Of a stretch of 10,646 nucleotides of DNA, positions 1 to 6,852 are shown one piece after another (position 1 is the first letter of the stretch; the number at the start of each line of letters is the position of its first letter). The position numbers were made by a program, and so were the translations under genes. The notes under the pieces are model-generated. The model saw only the letters and a program-made list of their open reading frames with translations. It was not told the origin of the DNA and searched no databases. Source of the stretch: CAVXFS01 sp049582805 (GTDB lineage: Bacteria; Pseudomonadota; Gammaproteobacteria; Burkholderiales; Gallionellaceae); contig JBAUUR010000150.1 in NCBI GenBank assembly GCA_049582805.1, positions 1-10,646 on the forward strand. The letters are read 5' to 3'.

Positions 1-31
1 CCAAATCGATGCCAATTGTCGTAATCTTCAT
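1..31 (-). CDS. IS110-family transposase, N-terminus only (continues past left edge)
   Basis: Reading the minus strand from the ATG at 31-29, the visible codons give MKITTIGIDL. This is the usual opening of IS110-family DEDD transposases, where the D of GIDL is the first catalytic aspartate of the RuvC-like domain. A purine-rich Shine-Dalgarno (AAAGGG) lies about 8 bases upstream of the ATG. Only 10 codons are in the window, so it is unknown whether the gene is intact. IS110 enzymes move circular intermediates with the help of an RNA encoded in the non-coding end, and the sequence just upstream here has matching structure. The family call rests on a short but characteristic motif. Confidence 0.6.
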   Translation of the reverse strand, partial: MKITTIGIDL

Positions 32-112
32 GTTGGACGCCCTTTCTATTTTAGTGGTAGTAAAGCCCCCACTACTTTGGCACTCAGATGCCGTTTTAGG
101 AAGTGGGCGTCC
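32..112 (-). ncRNA. Candidate bridge-RNA region / non-coding end of the first IS110 element
   Basis: Directly upstream of the IS110 start are nested inverted repeats. An outer perfect 8-bp pair is GGACGCCC (35-42) with GGGCGTCC (105-112). Inside it are GTAGT (57-61) with ACTAC (71-75), and GGCA (79-82) with TGCC (89-92). IS110-group elements are known to encode a structured bridge RNA in the non-coding end ahead of the transposase, whose internal loops specify target and donor. Position and nested shape fit that, but the loops were not matched to a target and the outer boundary of the element is not visible. The RNA assignment is inference. Confidence 0.35.
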
Positions 113-366
113 ATTCCATTATGGGGGAGAACGTACCTGTTCTGGGGGCTGAATCGTTCATGACTCCGGCCTTTAACCTAAACATTTAACTCTGCTCTTT
201 TCTTTTCTTTGAGAAAAATCGACTGACTGGTCAGGGTCGTTAGTGATGGTTGGCGAATGGCAGGTTCCTGGCGGCGCAAATCTTTTTATCCCACCGGCTG
301 CTTTACGGCAAACAATCTCGCAAGTTGAACTGCTGCAAGGTGCGAATTGCGGTGACTCAAATTTTC
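113..366. other. Stretch between first IS110 element and coiled-coil gene; no gene seen
   Basis: The element-distal end of the first IS110 copy must lie somewhere in roughly 113-180, but IS110 elements lack terminal inverted repeats and I cannot place it. The remaining open frames on either strand resemble no family I know and lack good ribosome sites. I see no terminator hairpin behind the coiled-coil gene that ends at 367. Confidence 0.4.
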
Positions 367-633
367 TTAATGGTGTAAATCTAAGCATTCTAGATTTTCC
401 TCTCGTTGCTTCAATACCATACCCAATCGACCAATTTCATTATTGGCGTCTTGTAACCTCACGGTTAGTGCCAGCTTTCCATCTTCCATTCGTTCAATTA
501 TCAGTTGCAATCTACCAACCTCGGTCTCTGCAGAATGGAGCTTTATGGTTAATCCATCTTTATCCTTGCCAAGCTCTTCAATACGAACAGTCTGGTATAT
601 ATCCCTACGACCTAGATAGCTTTCAGTAGTCAT
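367..633 (-). CDS. Small coiled-coil protein, 88 aa, unknown function
   Basis: The ATG at 633 is preceded by a strong Shine-Dalgarno (GAGGAG) 9 bases upstream and the stop is TAA at 369-367. The protein is short, charged and has no signal peptide or membrane segment. From about residue 27 to 78 it is a predicted long helix with Leu/Ile/Val at heptad spacing. It holds two copies of one unit: residues 28-48 (LTIKLHSAETEVGRL...) and 56-76 (LTVRLQDANNEIGRL...). They are offset by exactly 28 residues, which is four heptads. This suggests a self-associating or partner-binding coiled coil. I do not recognise the family. It lies between two IS110 pieces with no co-directional partner, so it may be cargo or a chromosomal survivor. 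Confidence 0.6.
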   Translation of the reverse strand: MTTESYLGRRDIYQTVRIEELGKDKDGLTIKLHSAETEVGRLQLIIERMEDGKLALTVRLQDANNEIGRLGMVLKQREENLECLDLHH

Positions 634-799
634 GGCGCCTTACTCCTCTGTGGGTTTGGAATCGGATGGTAATGTCAAACAAGCTACTCCTATTTTTCAA
701 TTATTCATACGCATTATTTTGACTTGGCAGACAAAGCACTAGAGGACGCTGTGGGGCTCAAGCCAGTGAGTCTGTTGCTTCGCACACCAATCAATTAAT

Positions 800-1263
800 T
801 TAACACCCAAAACGGGCGCCAATACCATAGCATTCGATCGACAGAATCTGCATCGTCCGGCAGCGCACCAGTTGCATACGTTTGCGCGCGAGATCTCGTG
901 TTGCACTCAGTTCCCGAGGGAAGACATAGCCCTCAGATGACAATCCAAAACCAGCAGATGTGCAAGGCAGGTTGCATCGGCAAAGTATCCGCTGTATTTC
1001 AGTCCTTCATATTTCTTGATCGCCGATGGATTCGCCAGGTGCACCTGATACCAAGCATCCATCAATCCATCCACCAGCCAATACCAGTTGTACGCTGATT
1101 CGACCACTACTCCGACTGTCTCGTCCCGGTGCGGTGCCAATGCCATCAGAATCTGCGCAAGATCATTTGCCAAACGTTTCTGAAAAATCACCCGATCTTC
1201 TTCGTCGCTCACTACCACCACGCTGTTGTTCGAATGCAAATCAATCCCGATATATTTATTCAT
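800..1263 (-). pseudogene. IS110-family transposase, frameshifted and 3'-truncated
   Basis: The start at 1263 has a Shine-Dalgarno AAGGAG 6 bases upstream. The protein opens MNKYIGIDLHSNN (first catalytic Asp in GIDLH), keeps an acidic residue in VVVESAYNWYW, and continues through KYEGLKYS and ADATCLAHLL, the usual order for the DEDD domain. Near base 930 the frame breaks: the open frame ends at 907, while the family sequence resumes one frame over as GYVFPREL, LARKRMQLVRCRTMQIL and SIE, ending at a stop at 802-800. Weak echoes in shifting frames run on toward about 700. A full IS110 transposase is about 300-400 aa and the C-terminal half with the serine domain is absent, so the element cannot move by itself. 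An upstream in-frame ATG at 1356 is possible but lacks the family's start pattern. Confidence 0.85.
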
Positions 1264-1380
1264 GGCGCTCTCCTTAAAATAAAAGGGTTCAAGCACCTTA
1301 ACTTTACACCGCACGTCCGTAGAACGAAGCGGTGAGGTTGGCTTTATGATTCTCACCTAAGATTGTCAGGTGCTTCCAAT
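1264..1380 (-). ncRNA. Candidate bridge-RNA region of the second IS110 remnant
   Basis: Immediately upstream of the second IS110 start are nested inverted repeats similar in layout to those at the left edge. The outer pair is AAGCACCT (1291-1298) with AGGTGCTT (1368-1375). The inner pair is GGTGAG (1331-1336) with CTCACC (1352-1357), closing a 15-base loop. The position matches the non-coding end of IS110-group elements that encode the bridge RNA. With the transposase broken, the RNA would be a relic unless a related transposase acts in trans. No target match was tested. Confidence 0.3.
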
Positions 1381-1390
1381 ATTAAGAAAC

Positions 1391-1424
1391 ACGGTTCATC
1401 CCCTCGCGCATGGGGATGAACCGT
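1391..1424. repeat. Perfect 13-bp-arm palindrome resembling a type I-E CRISPR repeat
   Basis: Arms ACGGTTCATCCCC (1391-1403) and GGGGATGAACCGT (1412-1424) are exact reverse complements around an 8-base loop TCGCGCAT. Known type I-E repeats end in GGGGATGAACCG or close variants and have a CCCC/GGGG stem separated by 8 bases, as here. Unlike a standard repeat, both ends carry the ATGAACCG arm. There is no second copy in the window, no spacer series and no cas gene, so this is not an array. It could be an orphan repeat, a REP-like palindrome used as an IS110 target, or a transcript hairpin. Confidence 0.55.
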
Positions 1425-1717
1425 TGATCAGGATTTACCCCAGCGCATCACGTGCCGCGGGTGATGCTTCACGCTGGCAGGCGGCCGGCAGCGCGTGCAG
1501 AAAATCTGGCGAGTGGCGGCAGGAGACGTATTACAACGCGTCGTGAACGTTGGCAATGAAATCCTGTTCCCCAATCAAGCCCATGGGCATGTGGCCGGTT
1601 GGTAAAGTTGCGCCAATTCTCCCGCTGAACCGGGTAAATCCGGAGGCAGATGCGACTTTGCTGCATCCCGCGATCTATGGCTAAATAGTCGCCTGAATCA
1701 GATGGGTTTTGAGCTAG
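1425..1717. other. Region upstream of the Gcr-type gene; possible 42-aa ORF at 1556-1684
   Basis: No recognised gene lies here. On the + strand a short frame from ATG 1556 to TAA 1684 would give a 42-aa peptide starting MKSCSPIKPM and ending LHPAIYG. It has no convincing ribosome site and could equally be the tail of a gene disrupted on its left side. A long minus-strand open frame across 1469-2005 is the mirror of the recombinase N-terminus and its leader. The promoter of the gene at 1718 must lie in this stretch, but I cannot name clear -35/-10 boxes. Confidence 0.3.
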
Positions 1718-3742
1718 ATGGAAGCACTGCTGCAACAACATCTTCAGGACAGTGGCGATCCAGCAACGCTGATCGCCGCACTGGCCGCCAAAATTCGCCC
1801 GCCAAAAGCTCGCGACGCCGACCATGCCGCGCAAATGATACAGGTGCTTTGCCACACCCTCGGAAGGCGGCTGGAATTGCGCACAGCCCTGTGCGATGCG
1901 CTGTTCGAGCTGCTCAGCACGCGCAAGCCGGTCTCGCTGTATGTTGAATCCGGGGTTTTGCCCAACACCGGGTTTTTTTCCGAACTGCGTCGGCGGATCA
2001 GTCATAAGTTGTTGCCGGACGCCATAGACACCGGCTATCTAAAGGATATTTTTGCGCTGATTTTTATCCGACAGGATGACGATGTCTGGGTGTCAGACGT
2101 GCCGGATGCTTGCTGGCTGGAATTGCTGGCGACGCTGCGTTTTGACGAACAGTCGACTGATGGTGGTTTGCCTCTGCGATTGCGAAGTATTCTGGATGCG
2201 GTACTCGTGCTTTCCTACCGGATCTCGTCAATCGGTCTGGAACCGGAGTTAATCCGCAACGAGCCTGCGCTGGAAGATTTTACCTCACCTTTTCTCACCC
2301 AGAATGACGAGGTGGGTGAATATCTGGAGCAGTTTGCGCTGGTTTGGCAGAACGCTGAACTTGAAATGCGGGACGAAAAACATATTCTCGTTCTGCTCGA
2401 TCAATGTTCGCAGGTGATACAGAAAGTCCGGCGCACCGCCTCCCGCTTTGGTACCAGCATCAGCCTGACGTTTTTACTGCAGCGCCTGACGCAGCAAATG
2501 GAGCGGATGGAAGCCTTGCTCGCCATCCTGGCTGAATTGCGGCAGGATAAAACCGGGCTTAGCGCGCAGCCGTTATTTGTCAGTCTATTCAAAACACTGG
2601 TCAGCGGCGAATGTCACAAAAACGACGTGCGCCAGTACTGGCAAGAAAGTCTGGAACTGCTGGCACTGCGTGTGACGGAAAATGCCAGCCGTACTGGTGA
2701 GCACTACATCACCAGTACACGAGCTGAATATTTCATTCTGCTACGCTCTGCCATGGGGGCGGGCTTGGTCATCGCTTTCATGGCGGTACTCAAGCTGCTC
2801 GCGGCCAGACAGCAATGGCCTCCGTTGACAGAGGCCCTGGTATTCAGCCTCAATTACGGTCTGGGCTTTATGCTGATCCACATCCTGCACTTTACCGTGG
2901 CTACCAAGCAGCCTGCGATGACGGCATCTACCATCGCCGCCAGCATCAGCGAAAGCGGCGGCAAAAACAGCGATCTAGAATGTCTGACCAGCATCATCGC
3001 GCAAACGCTGCGTAGCCAGCTGGCCGCCATTCTCGGTAATGTGCTGGTTGTGGTGCCAATGGCGATGCTAATTGCCTGGGGCGTTTTTGCCGTTTCCGGC
3101 ACGCATTTCATCACACCGGAAATAGCCCATCATTTGCTGGCTGACACCGACCCCATCCATAGTCCGGCTGTTTTTTATGCGGCCATTGCCGGGGTATGCC
3201 TGTTTTTATCCGGCCTGATCGCCGGTCATTACGACAATCTCGCGGTGTACAACAAAATACCGCAACGGCTGAAGCAATTGCGCTGGCTGAGGCGTTTGTT
3301 GGGACAAGCCCGCTTGGCACGTGTGGCGAACTATGTGGAAAACAATCTCGGTGCGCTGGCCGGGAATTTTTATTTTGGCTGCATGCTGGGCGGTATGACC
3401 GCCATCGGGGTATTGTTCGGCCTGCCGGTGGATATCCGGCACGTCACCTTTTCCTCCGCCTATCTGGGATTCTCGCTGGTCGGGCTGGATTTCACGCTGG
3501 CACCGCAGGAGGTTTTACTCGCCGTGCTGGGCATTGCGCTGATTGGCCTGACAAATCTGATGGTCAGCTTTACTCTTGCGCTGTCGGTGGCGTTAAAAGC
3601 CCGTAAAGTGACTTTTGCGCATTGGGGCACGCTGCTGCAAAGTTTGGGCAGGCGCTTCGGGCAACAGCCTAGGGAATTCTTATTGCCGCCAAAAGTGGAT
3701 GTTGCCGAGCCCGGGAAGACATCTGAAGCACCTCCAAGTTAG
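1718..3742 (+). CDS. Gcr-type 'site-specific recombinase' family membrane protein (PF10136-like), 674 aa
   Basis: The length (674 aa) and overall layout match the family first described from Neisseria as Gcr. It has a soluble, helical, charge-rich N-terminal half to about residue 340, then hydrophobic helices at roughly 343-362, 372-392, 438-459, 483-505, 551-571, 580-596 and 600-627. The stretch VATKQPAMTASTIAASI (about 394-410) after the second helix, and GNFYFGCMLGGM near 549, are recognisable family features. The start at 1718 is bounded by an in-frame TAG at 1715-1717, so no longer form is possible; the ribosome site is weak. Despite its name, no catalytic Ser/Tyr recombinase motif is visible, and the multi-helix half implies an inner-membrane protein, so the DNA-recombination role should be treated with doubt. 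It stands alone between IS pieces, and its stop lies within the end of an IS3 fragment, so the last residues may be altered. Confidence 0.85.
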   Translation: MEALLQQHLQDSGDPATLIAALAAKIRPPKARDADHAAQMIQVLCHTLGRRLELRTALCDALFELLSTRKPVSLYVESGVLPNTGFFSELRRRISHKLLPDAIDTGYLKDIFALIFIRQDDDVWVSDVPDACWLELLATLRFDEQSTDGGLPLRLRSILDAVLVLSYRISSIGLEPELIRNEPALEDFTSPFLTQNDEVGEYLEQFALVWQNAELEMRDEKHILVLLDQCSQVIQKVRRTASRFGTSISLTFLLQRLTQQMERMEALLAILAELRQDKTGLSAQPLFVSLFKTLVSGECHKNDVRQYWQESLELLALRVTENASRTGEHYITSTRAEYFILLRSAMGAGLVIAFMAVLKLLAARQQWPPLTEALVFSLNYGLGFMLIHILHFTVATKQPAMTASTIAASISESGGKNSDLECLTSIIAQTLRSQLAAILGNVLVVVPMAMLIAWGVFAVSGTHFITPEIAHHLLADTDPIHSPAVFYAAIAGVCLFLSGLIAGHYDNLAVYNKIPQRLKQLRWLRRLLGQARLARVANYVENNLGALAGNFYFGCMLGGMTAIGVLFGLPVDIRHVTFSSAYLGFSLVGLDFTLAPQEVLLAVLGIALIGLTNLMVSFTLALSVALKARKVTFAHWGTLLQSLGRRFGQQPREFLLPPKVDVAEPGKTSEAPPS

Positions 3743-4002
3743 CTTGTCATGCCAAAGTGATGCAAGCTTTCTGTCTTGAACGTGCCAAAAAAGCTGTCCA
3801 TCGGTACGTTGTCCCAGCAGTTTTCTTTTCGACTCATCGATGTCTTCATGCCATAGGTGACTTTCAGTGCACGGTATGCGCTGCTGCAGTATTGGCTGCC
3901 ACGGTCAGAGTGGTGCATCAAACCAGGCTTGGGTTTCTTGCGCCAATACGCCGCACGCAATGCATCCACCACTAGGGTTTTCACTACGGTTCTAGGTGTC
4001 AA
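3739..4002 (-). pseudogene. IS3-family transposase (orfB) C-terminal fragment
   Basis: The minus-strand frame reads VVDALRAAYWRKKPKPGL, HHSDRGSQYCS (second catalytic Asp of the rve/DDE domain), KTSMSRKENCWDNVPMD and SFFGTFKTESLHH, which is the characteristic distal part of IS3 orfB. The first catalytic Asp, the N-terminal HTH part and orfA are missing upstream. The frame stops just after ESLHHFGM, so the final part of the domain is also lost. The position normally holding the catalytic Glu (PMESFF in relatives) is Asp here. It is an inactive relic of about 250 bases. Its end overlaps the stop codon of the Gcr-type gene, which marks an insertion or deletion junction at about 3740. Confidence 0.85.
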
Positions 4003-4399
4003 TCAGATCAGGTTTGAACGTCTGATATCGATGAAGTGGAAGGGCGACTTATGTGTCGCGCGCTGTAGATACCAGCATTCGCTTCAGGCGATAAAAATAG
4101 TAAAGGCAGATTCTTAATCCCAGTTGCAGCTTTGGGTCAACAGTTAGTATGTGCGTATGCCATTACCCTCCATTTGACGCAGACCCCGATAGCGGTCATC
4201 CGGCAGTATTGCGTCCCGTACCGAAAAAATAAGTCCCACTTAGTGGCAGCCTCTTTCTGAAGAACCGATTAACGGGGAACAGGCTCGTGTATCTTTTCGT
4301 TGATCATGGAAGGAAGATTGGAAAATTCCCATGTTCCTGATGCCGTTTAGCCAATCTGACAAACCGGTAAAGATGTTTAGTTGCAATTGTTCAAGCTAC
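4003..4399. other. Degenerate intergenic stretch, no gene recognised
   Basis: About 400 bases between the IS3 fragment and the Crp/Fnr relic. Open frames are short, lack ribosome sites and match no family I know. On the minus strand just beyond the IS3 homology the frame closes quickly. The stretch most likely holds eroded IS sequence and the former promoter region of the regulator. Confidence 0.4.
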
Positions 4400-5103
4400 G
4401 CGTCATTGCGAACTTTTTCTGTGCGGTACCGTACCACCGTTATCGAGTATCAACACGACAACGGCTATATGCTACGAATTCGGCGAGTAGTTCCGTTACG
4501 TCTATTTCCCCACGAATTGCATCAAATCGCTGCTGTATGTCATGGAAAATGGCGCGTTGGCCGAAATCACCGCAATCGGCAATGAGGATATCATCGGTAT
4601 GGCCGTAATCATGGGCGGCGAAACTATCGCGAACCGGGCGGTATTGCAGAGCGCGGGTTACGCCTACCCGTTGCGCACCCCCTTGGTAAAGCAGGAGTTT
4701 GGCCTGAACGGGCCGCTGCTGCGCCTGTTGCTGCGCTATACCCAGGCGCTGATCACCCAGATGGCACAGACGGCCGTCTGTAACCGGCATCGTTCTCTGG
4801 ATCAGCAACTTTGTCGCTGACGGCTGCTGAGCCTCGACTGGCTCTCCTCTAATCAGTTGGTCATGACCCAGGAATTGATTGCCAACATGCTGGGCGTGCG
4901 TCGCACAGGCGTTACGGAAGCTGCAGGAAATTTGCATGAAGCGGGATTGATTGAATACCGTCGCGGCAACATCACGGTGCTGTACCGGCCGGGATTGGAG
5001 AAGCGGTCTGCGAGTGCTATCAGGCAGTGAAGTTGGAATTCGCCTGCTCCCAGATATCTCCCGCACGCGCCCGAAGTGGCATCATGCATCCAGCTTTCAA
5101 TAA
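4400..5103 (+). pseudogene. Crp/Fnr-family transcriptional regulator, multiply broken
   Basis: Family sequence can be followed through several frames. An N-terminal piece reads ANFFCAVP at about 4408. The cyclic-nucleotide-binding-like domain follows as RYVYFPTNCIKSLLYVMENG, NEDIIGMAVIMGGE, RAVLQSAGYAYPL, LLLRYTQALITQMAQTAVCN and RHRSLDQQLCR. The helix-turn-helix is MTQELIANMLGVRRTGVTEAAG, and the tail EAGLIEYRRGNITVL. In-frame stops lie at 4488-4490 (TAG) and 4818-4820 (TGA, where relatives have Trp after QQLCR). A further frame change near 5008 precedes CECYQAVK, and another follows before LPDIS. Relatives are about 230-250 aa and regulate stress or anaerobic genes. No cysteine cluster typical of Fnr is visible. 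No functional full-length product is expected. Confidence 0.9.
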
Positions 5104-5194
5104 ACACTCGGTCAAGCAGGTCAGATGCCCTGCTTGCCCAAAGTGCGTTGCCGCACAGAATTAATGTGATCGCCGGTGCAAACTATGCTTCGTC

Positions 5195-5212
5195 GCTCAA
5201 GACAACTTGAGC
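5195..5212. promoter_or_regulatory. 7-bp inverted repeat upstream of stress operon, candidate operator or hairpin
   Basis: GCTCAAG (5195-5201) and CTTGAGC (5206-5212) are perfect reverse complements around a 4-base spacer ACAA. It lies 48 bases before the ATG at 5261 and about 90 bases after the Crp/Fnr relic. It could be a dimeric regulator site or a short hairpin. There is no following T-run on the + strand, so it is unlikely to be a terminator. Confidence 0.35.
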
Positions 5213-5218
5213 CCCAAA

Positions 5219-5249
5219 TCAATAACTGATAATCAAGTTCAATAACTGA
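5219..5249 (+). promoter_or_regulatory. Tandem 11-bp direct repeat in the leader, with a candidate -10 box
   Basis: TCAATAACTGA occurs at 5219-5229 and again at 5239-5249, a period of 20 bases, about two helical turns, so proteins bound to both copies would face the same side. GATAAT at 5228-5233 resembles a -10 hexamer and TTGAGC at 5207-5212 a -35, though the 15-base gap is short. The second copy runs directly into the Shine-Dalgarno, so the repeat could act at transcription or at translation. Confidence 0.35.
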
Positions 5250-5260
5250 AAGGAAACAAC

Positions 5261-5848
5261 ATGAGTACTACTACTTCTATTGAAAGCCGTTTACACGCTG
5301 GCGAAACGATGTCGCCCGTGAACACGGGCTTTCTTTATAAAACCATCGCAATTTATCCGGATTTTGCCGACGTCAGCAACGCCCTTGCCTTGTTGAATAA
5401 TGAGGGTTTCACGAACGACCAAATCAGTTTGCTCGGACGCGAGCAGGATGATTGGCAGGAACGGCTCGGCGCCAAATGGGAAGCACTGCATACCGCAAAA
5501 GGCGCCCTGGGAGGCGCGGCTTTGGGCGCTATTCCGGGACTGGTTCTTGTCGCTGGTGTCGCCTTGACCGGTGGCGCTGGATTGCTGGCGGCGGGGCCTA
5601 TGGTTGTCGCCTTGGAGGCGCTTGGTATGGGGGCGTTCGGCGGCAGTGTGTTAGGCGGCGCAACGAACAATCTCGACAGCACCGAAAAGGAAGTTAATGT
5701 GGAATTGGAAGTGGAGGAAGCCATTGGTCTTGGCCAATGGGTGATCATAGCCCATAGCCATGACGAAACCGAAGCGTTGCGCGCACAGGCGTTGCTCCCC
5801 AACAGCCGCATCGTTCTGGAAACCGAACCAGGTGCTGAGCCGAATTGA
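5261..5848 (+). CDS. Glycine-zipper stress-type protein (general stress protein 17M/YflT-like N-terminus), 195 aa
   Basis: The ATG at 5261 follows a good Shine-Dalgarno (AAAGGAAA). Residues 26-62 (KTIAIYPDFADVSNALALL, then NEGFTNDQISLLGRE) look like the small alpha/beta domain of general-stress 17M/YflT-type proteins, in which a helix pairs adjacent subunits. Residues about 80-135 are a Gly/Ala-rich segment with GxxxG spacing (GALGGAALGAIPG, GGAGLLAAGP, GAFGGSVLGG), probably a membrane-inserting or packing helical hairpin. The C-terminal part (145-188) is acidic, with a second short alpha/beta element. There are no catalytic motifs. It sits 106 bases ahead of dps on the same strand, which with the family supports a stress-response role; the biochemical function is unknown. 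Confidence 0.75.
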   Translation: MSTTTSIESRLHAGETMSPVNTGFLYKTIAIYPDFADVSNALALLNNEGFTNDQISLLGREQDDWQERLGAKWEALHTAKGALGGAALGAIPGLVLVAGVALTGGAGLLAAGPMVVALEALGMGAFGGSVLGGATNNLDSTEKEVNVELEVEEAIGLGQWVIIAHSHDETEALRAQALLPNSRIVLETEPGAEPN

Positions 5849-5954
5849 AAACAGATTTTGCCGGAAGCTGAACAATTGTTTCACTTATCGGCCAATAATA
5901 AACGCATACCGCATCGCCCCCGGCCAGCACCTTAAACTTATTCAAGGATGCATC

Positions 5955-6434
5955 ATGAAAAAATCGAACATCAATATCGGAATCGGCGAGAAAGACCGCA
6001 AAAAGATTGCAGACGGGTTGGCGCGTATGCAGGCTGATACCTACACACTGTATCTCAAGACGCACCATTTCCATTGGAACGTGACCGGGCCGATGTTCCA
6101 GACACTGCATCTGATGTTTGAAACTCAATACAACGAGACATGGTTGGCGGTGGATGTGATCGCGGAGCGGATCCGCGCGCTGGGATTTCCCGCGCCGGGC
6201 AGCTCGGCAGAATTCGCCGCGCTCACCGAAATCAAGGAAAGCAGCGGTGTGCCGAATGCAACTGACATGATTCGACAGTTGGTGGAAGGGCAGGAAACCG
6301 TGGTGCGCACGGCCCGAACCGTGTACCCGGTTGCCGAGGCGGCAGGCGACCAACCCACCGCCGATATGCTGACGCAACGCATGATGGTGCATGAGCAAAA
6401 CGCATGGATGTTGCGCAGCTTGCTGGAAGAATAA
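5955..6434 (+). CDS. dps: Dps-family DNA-protection ferritin, 159 aa
   Basis: The four-helix ferritin-like Dps monomer assembles into a 12-mer shell that oxidises Fe(II), usually with hydrogen peroxide, and stores iron, protecting DNA. The signature KTHHFHWNVTGPMFQTLH and the second helix segment are clear. By spacing to E. coli Dps, the inter-subunit ferroxidase ligands are H40, H52 and E56 on one subunit and D67 and E71 on the partner, so the site looks complete. Length is normal for the family. The start at 5955 (MKKSNINIGIGEKDR) follows AAGGA 8 bases upstream; a frame extending to 5760 overlaps the preceding gene and is rejected. The lysine-rich N-terminus is short, so DNA binding may be weak. 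Probably co-expressed with the stress gene before it. Confidence 0.93.
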   Translation: MKKSNINIGIGEKDRKKIADGLARMQADTYTLYLKTHHFHWNVTGPMFQTLHLMFETQYNETWLAVDVIAERIRALGFPAPGSSAEFAALTEIKESSGVPNATDMIRQLVEGQETVVRTARTVYPVAEAAGDQPTADMLTQRMMVHEQNAWMLRSLLEE

Positions 6435-6450
6435 ATTTAACTCCGGCCCC

Positions 6451-6852
6451 ATGGGCGGTTTCGTTCATATTTTTCTGGTTACCCGCTGGTACGTCATGAT
6501 CTGGGCCGGCTTAGTGGCGGCTGTGGTGTCCACCCCAATCCAGATACTGCTCTGGCCGATCTTTACCGATGACTTCCCCGCCATCCTGTACCGCGATGGA
6601 CGTCTGACTGCAGCGATAGTGCTGGGTGGCAATGTATTGCCTCCGCCGGCGACATTCGATGCCGGTATCATGCTGACGGCCACGCTTATCCACTTTATGC
6701 TTTCCATCACTTATGCCGCTTTGCTGATATTACCACCCGCCCTAAATTTCTTGTGCGAGTGTTGTTGCACAGTTCCGCCATGGCTATGCAGCGTATTGTG
6801 GCGACAAATGGCAAACAAAATCCTTGTACGCCAGCATTGTTGTTCCATGTAA
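6451..6852 (+). pseudogene. Small integral membrane protein gene with damaged 3' half
   Basis: The frame from ATG 6451 opens MGGFVHIFLVTRWYVMIWAG. A first hydrophobic helix reads YVMIWAGLVAAVVSTPIQIL, followed by the loop DGRLTAAIVLGGNVLPPPATF and a second helix IMLTATLIHFMLSITYAALL. This resembles a family of about 150-aa hypothetical four-helix proteins in proteobacteria, recalled from general knowledge only. After residue ~92 it turns into a Cys-rich, non-family tail (LCECCCTVPPWLC...) and stops at 6850-6852, inside the ribosome site of the next gene, so the two later helices are missing. No ribosome site precedes 6451, and a longer frame from 6391 overlaps dps. Most likely a decaying gene; a very short functional protein is possible. 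Confidence 0.55.

Noticed and set aside
173..388. Minus-strand 71-aa open frame overlapping the end of the coiled-coil gene
   Set aside because: It has no ribosome site or family resemblance and conflicts with the better supported gene at 367-633.
617..648. Shared GCGCC-ATG context of the coiled-coil gene and the second IS110 start as evidence of common origin
   Set aside because: Only about 8 bases match next to the start codons, which chance can explain.
1391..1424. CRISPR array
   Set aside because: Only one repeat-like unit is present, with no spacers, second repeat or cas genes, so it is listed as a single palindrome.
1391..1440. Rho-independent terminator
   Set aside because: The stem is strong, but neither strand has a run of T directly after it and no gene ends just before it.
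1469..2005. Minus-strand 178-aa open frame
   Set aside because: It mirrors the start of the Gcr-type gene and its leader, has no ribosome site and resembles no family.
4440..5066. Minus-strand 208-aa open frame
   Set aside because: It is antisense to the Crp/Fnr relic, whose family motifs are clear on the + strand.
5760..5954. N-terminally extended Dps start
   Set aside because: It would overlap the previous gene's end and add residues absent from the family; the ATG at 5955 has its own ribosome site.
5745..6452. Minus-strand 235-aa open frame across dps
   Set aside because: It is antisense to a clear Dps gene with a complete ferroxidase site; its composition is that of a shadow frame.
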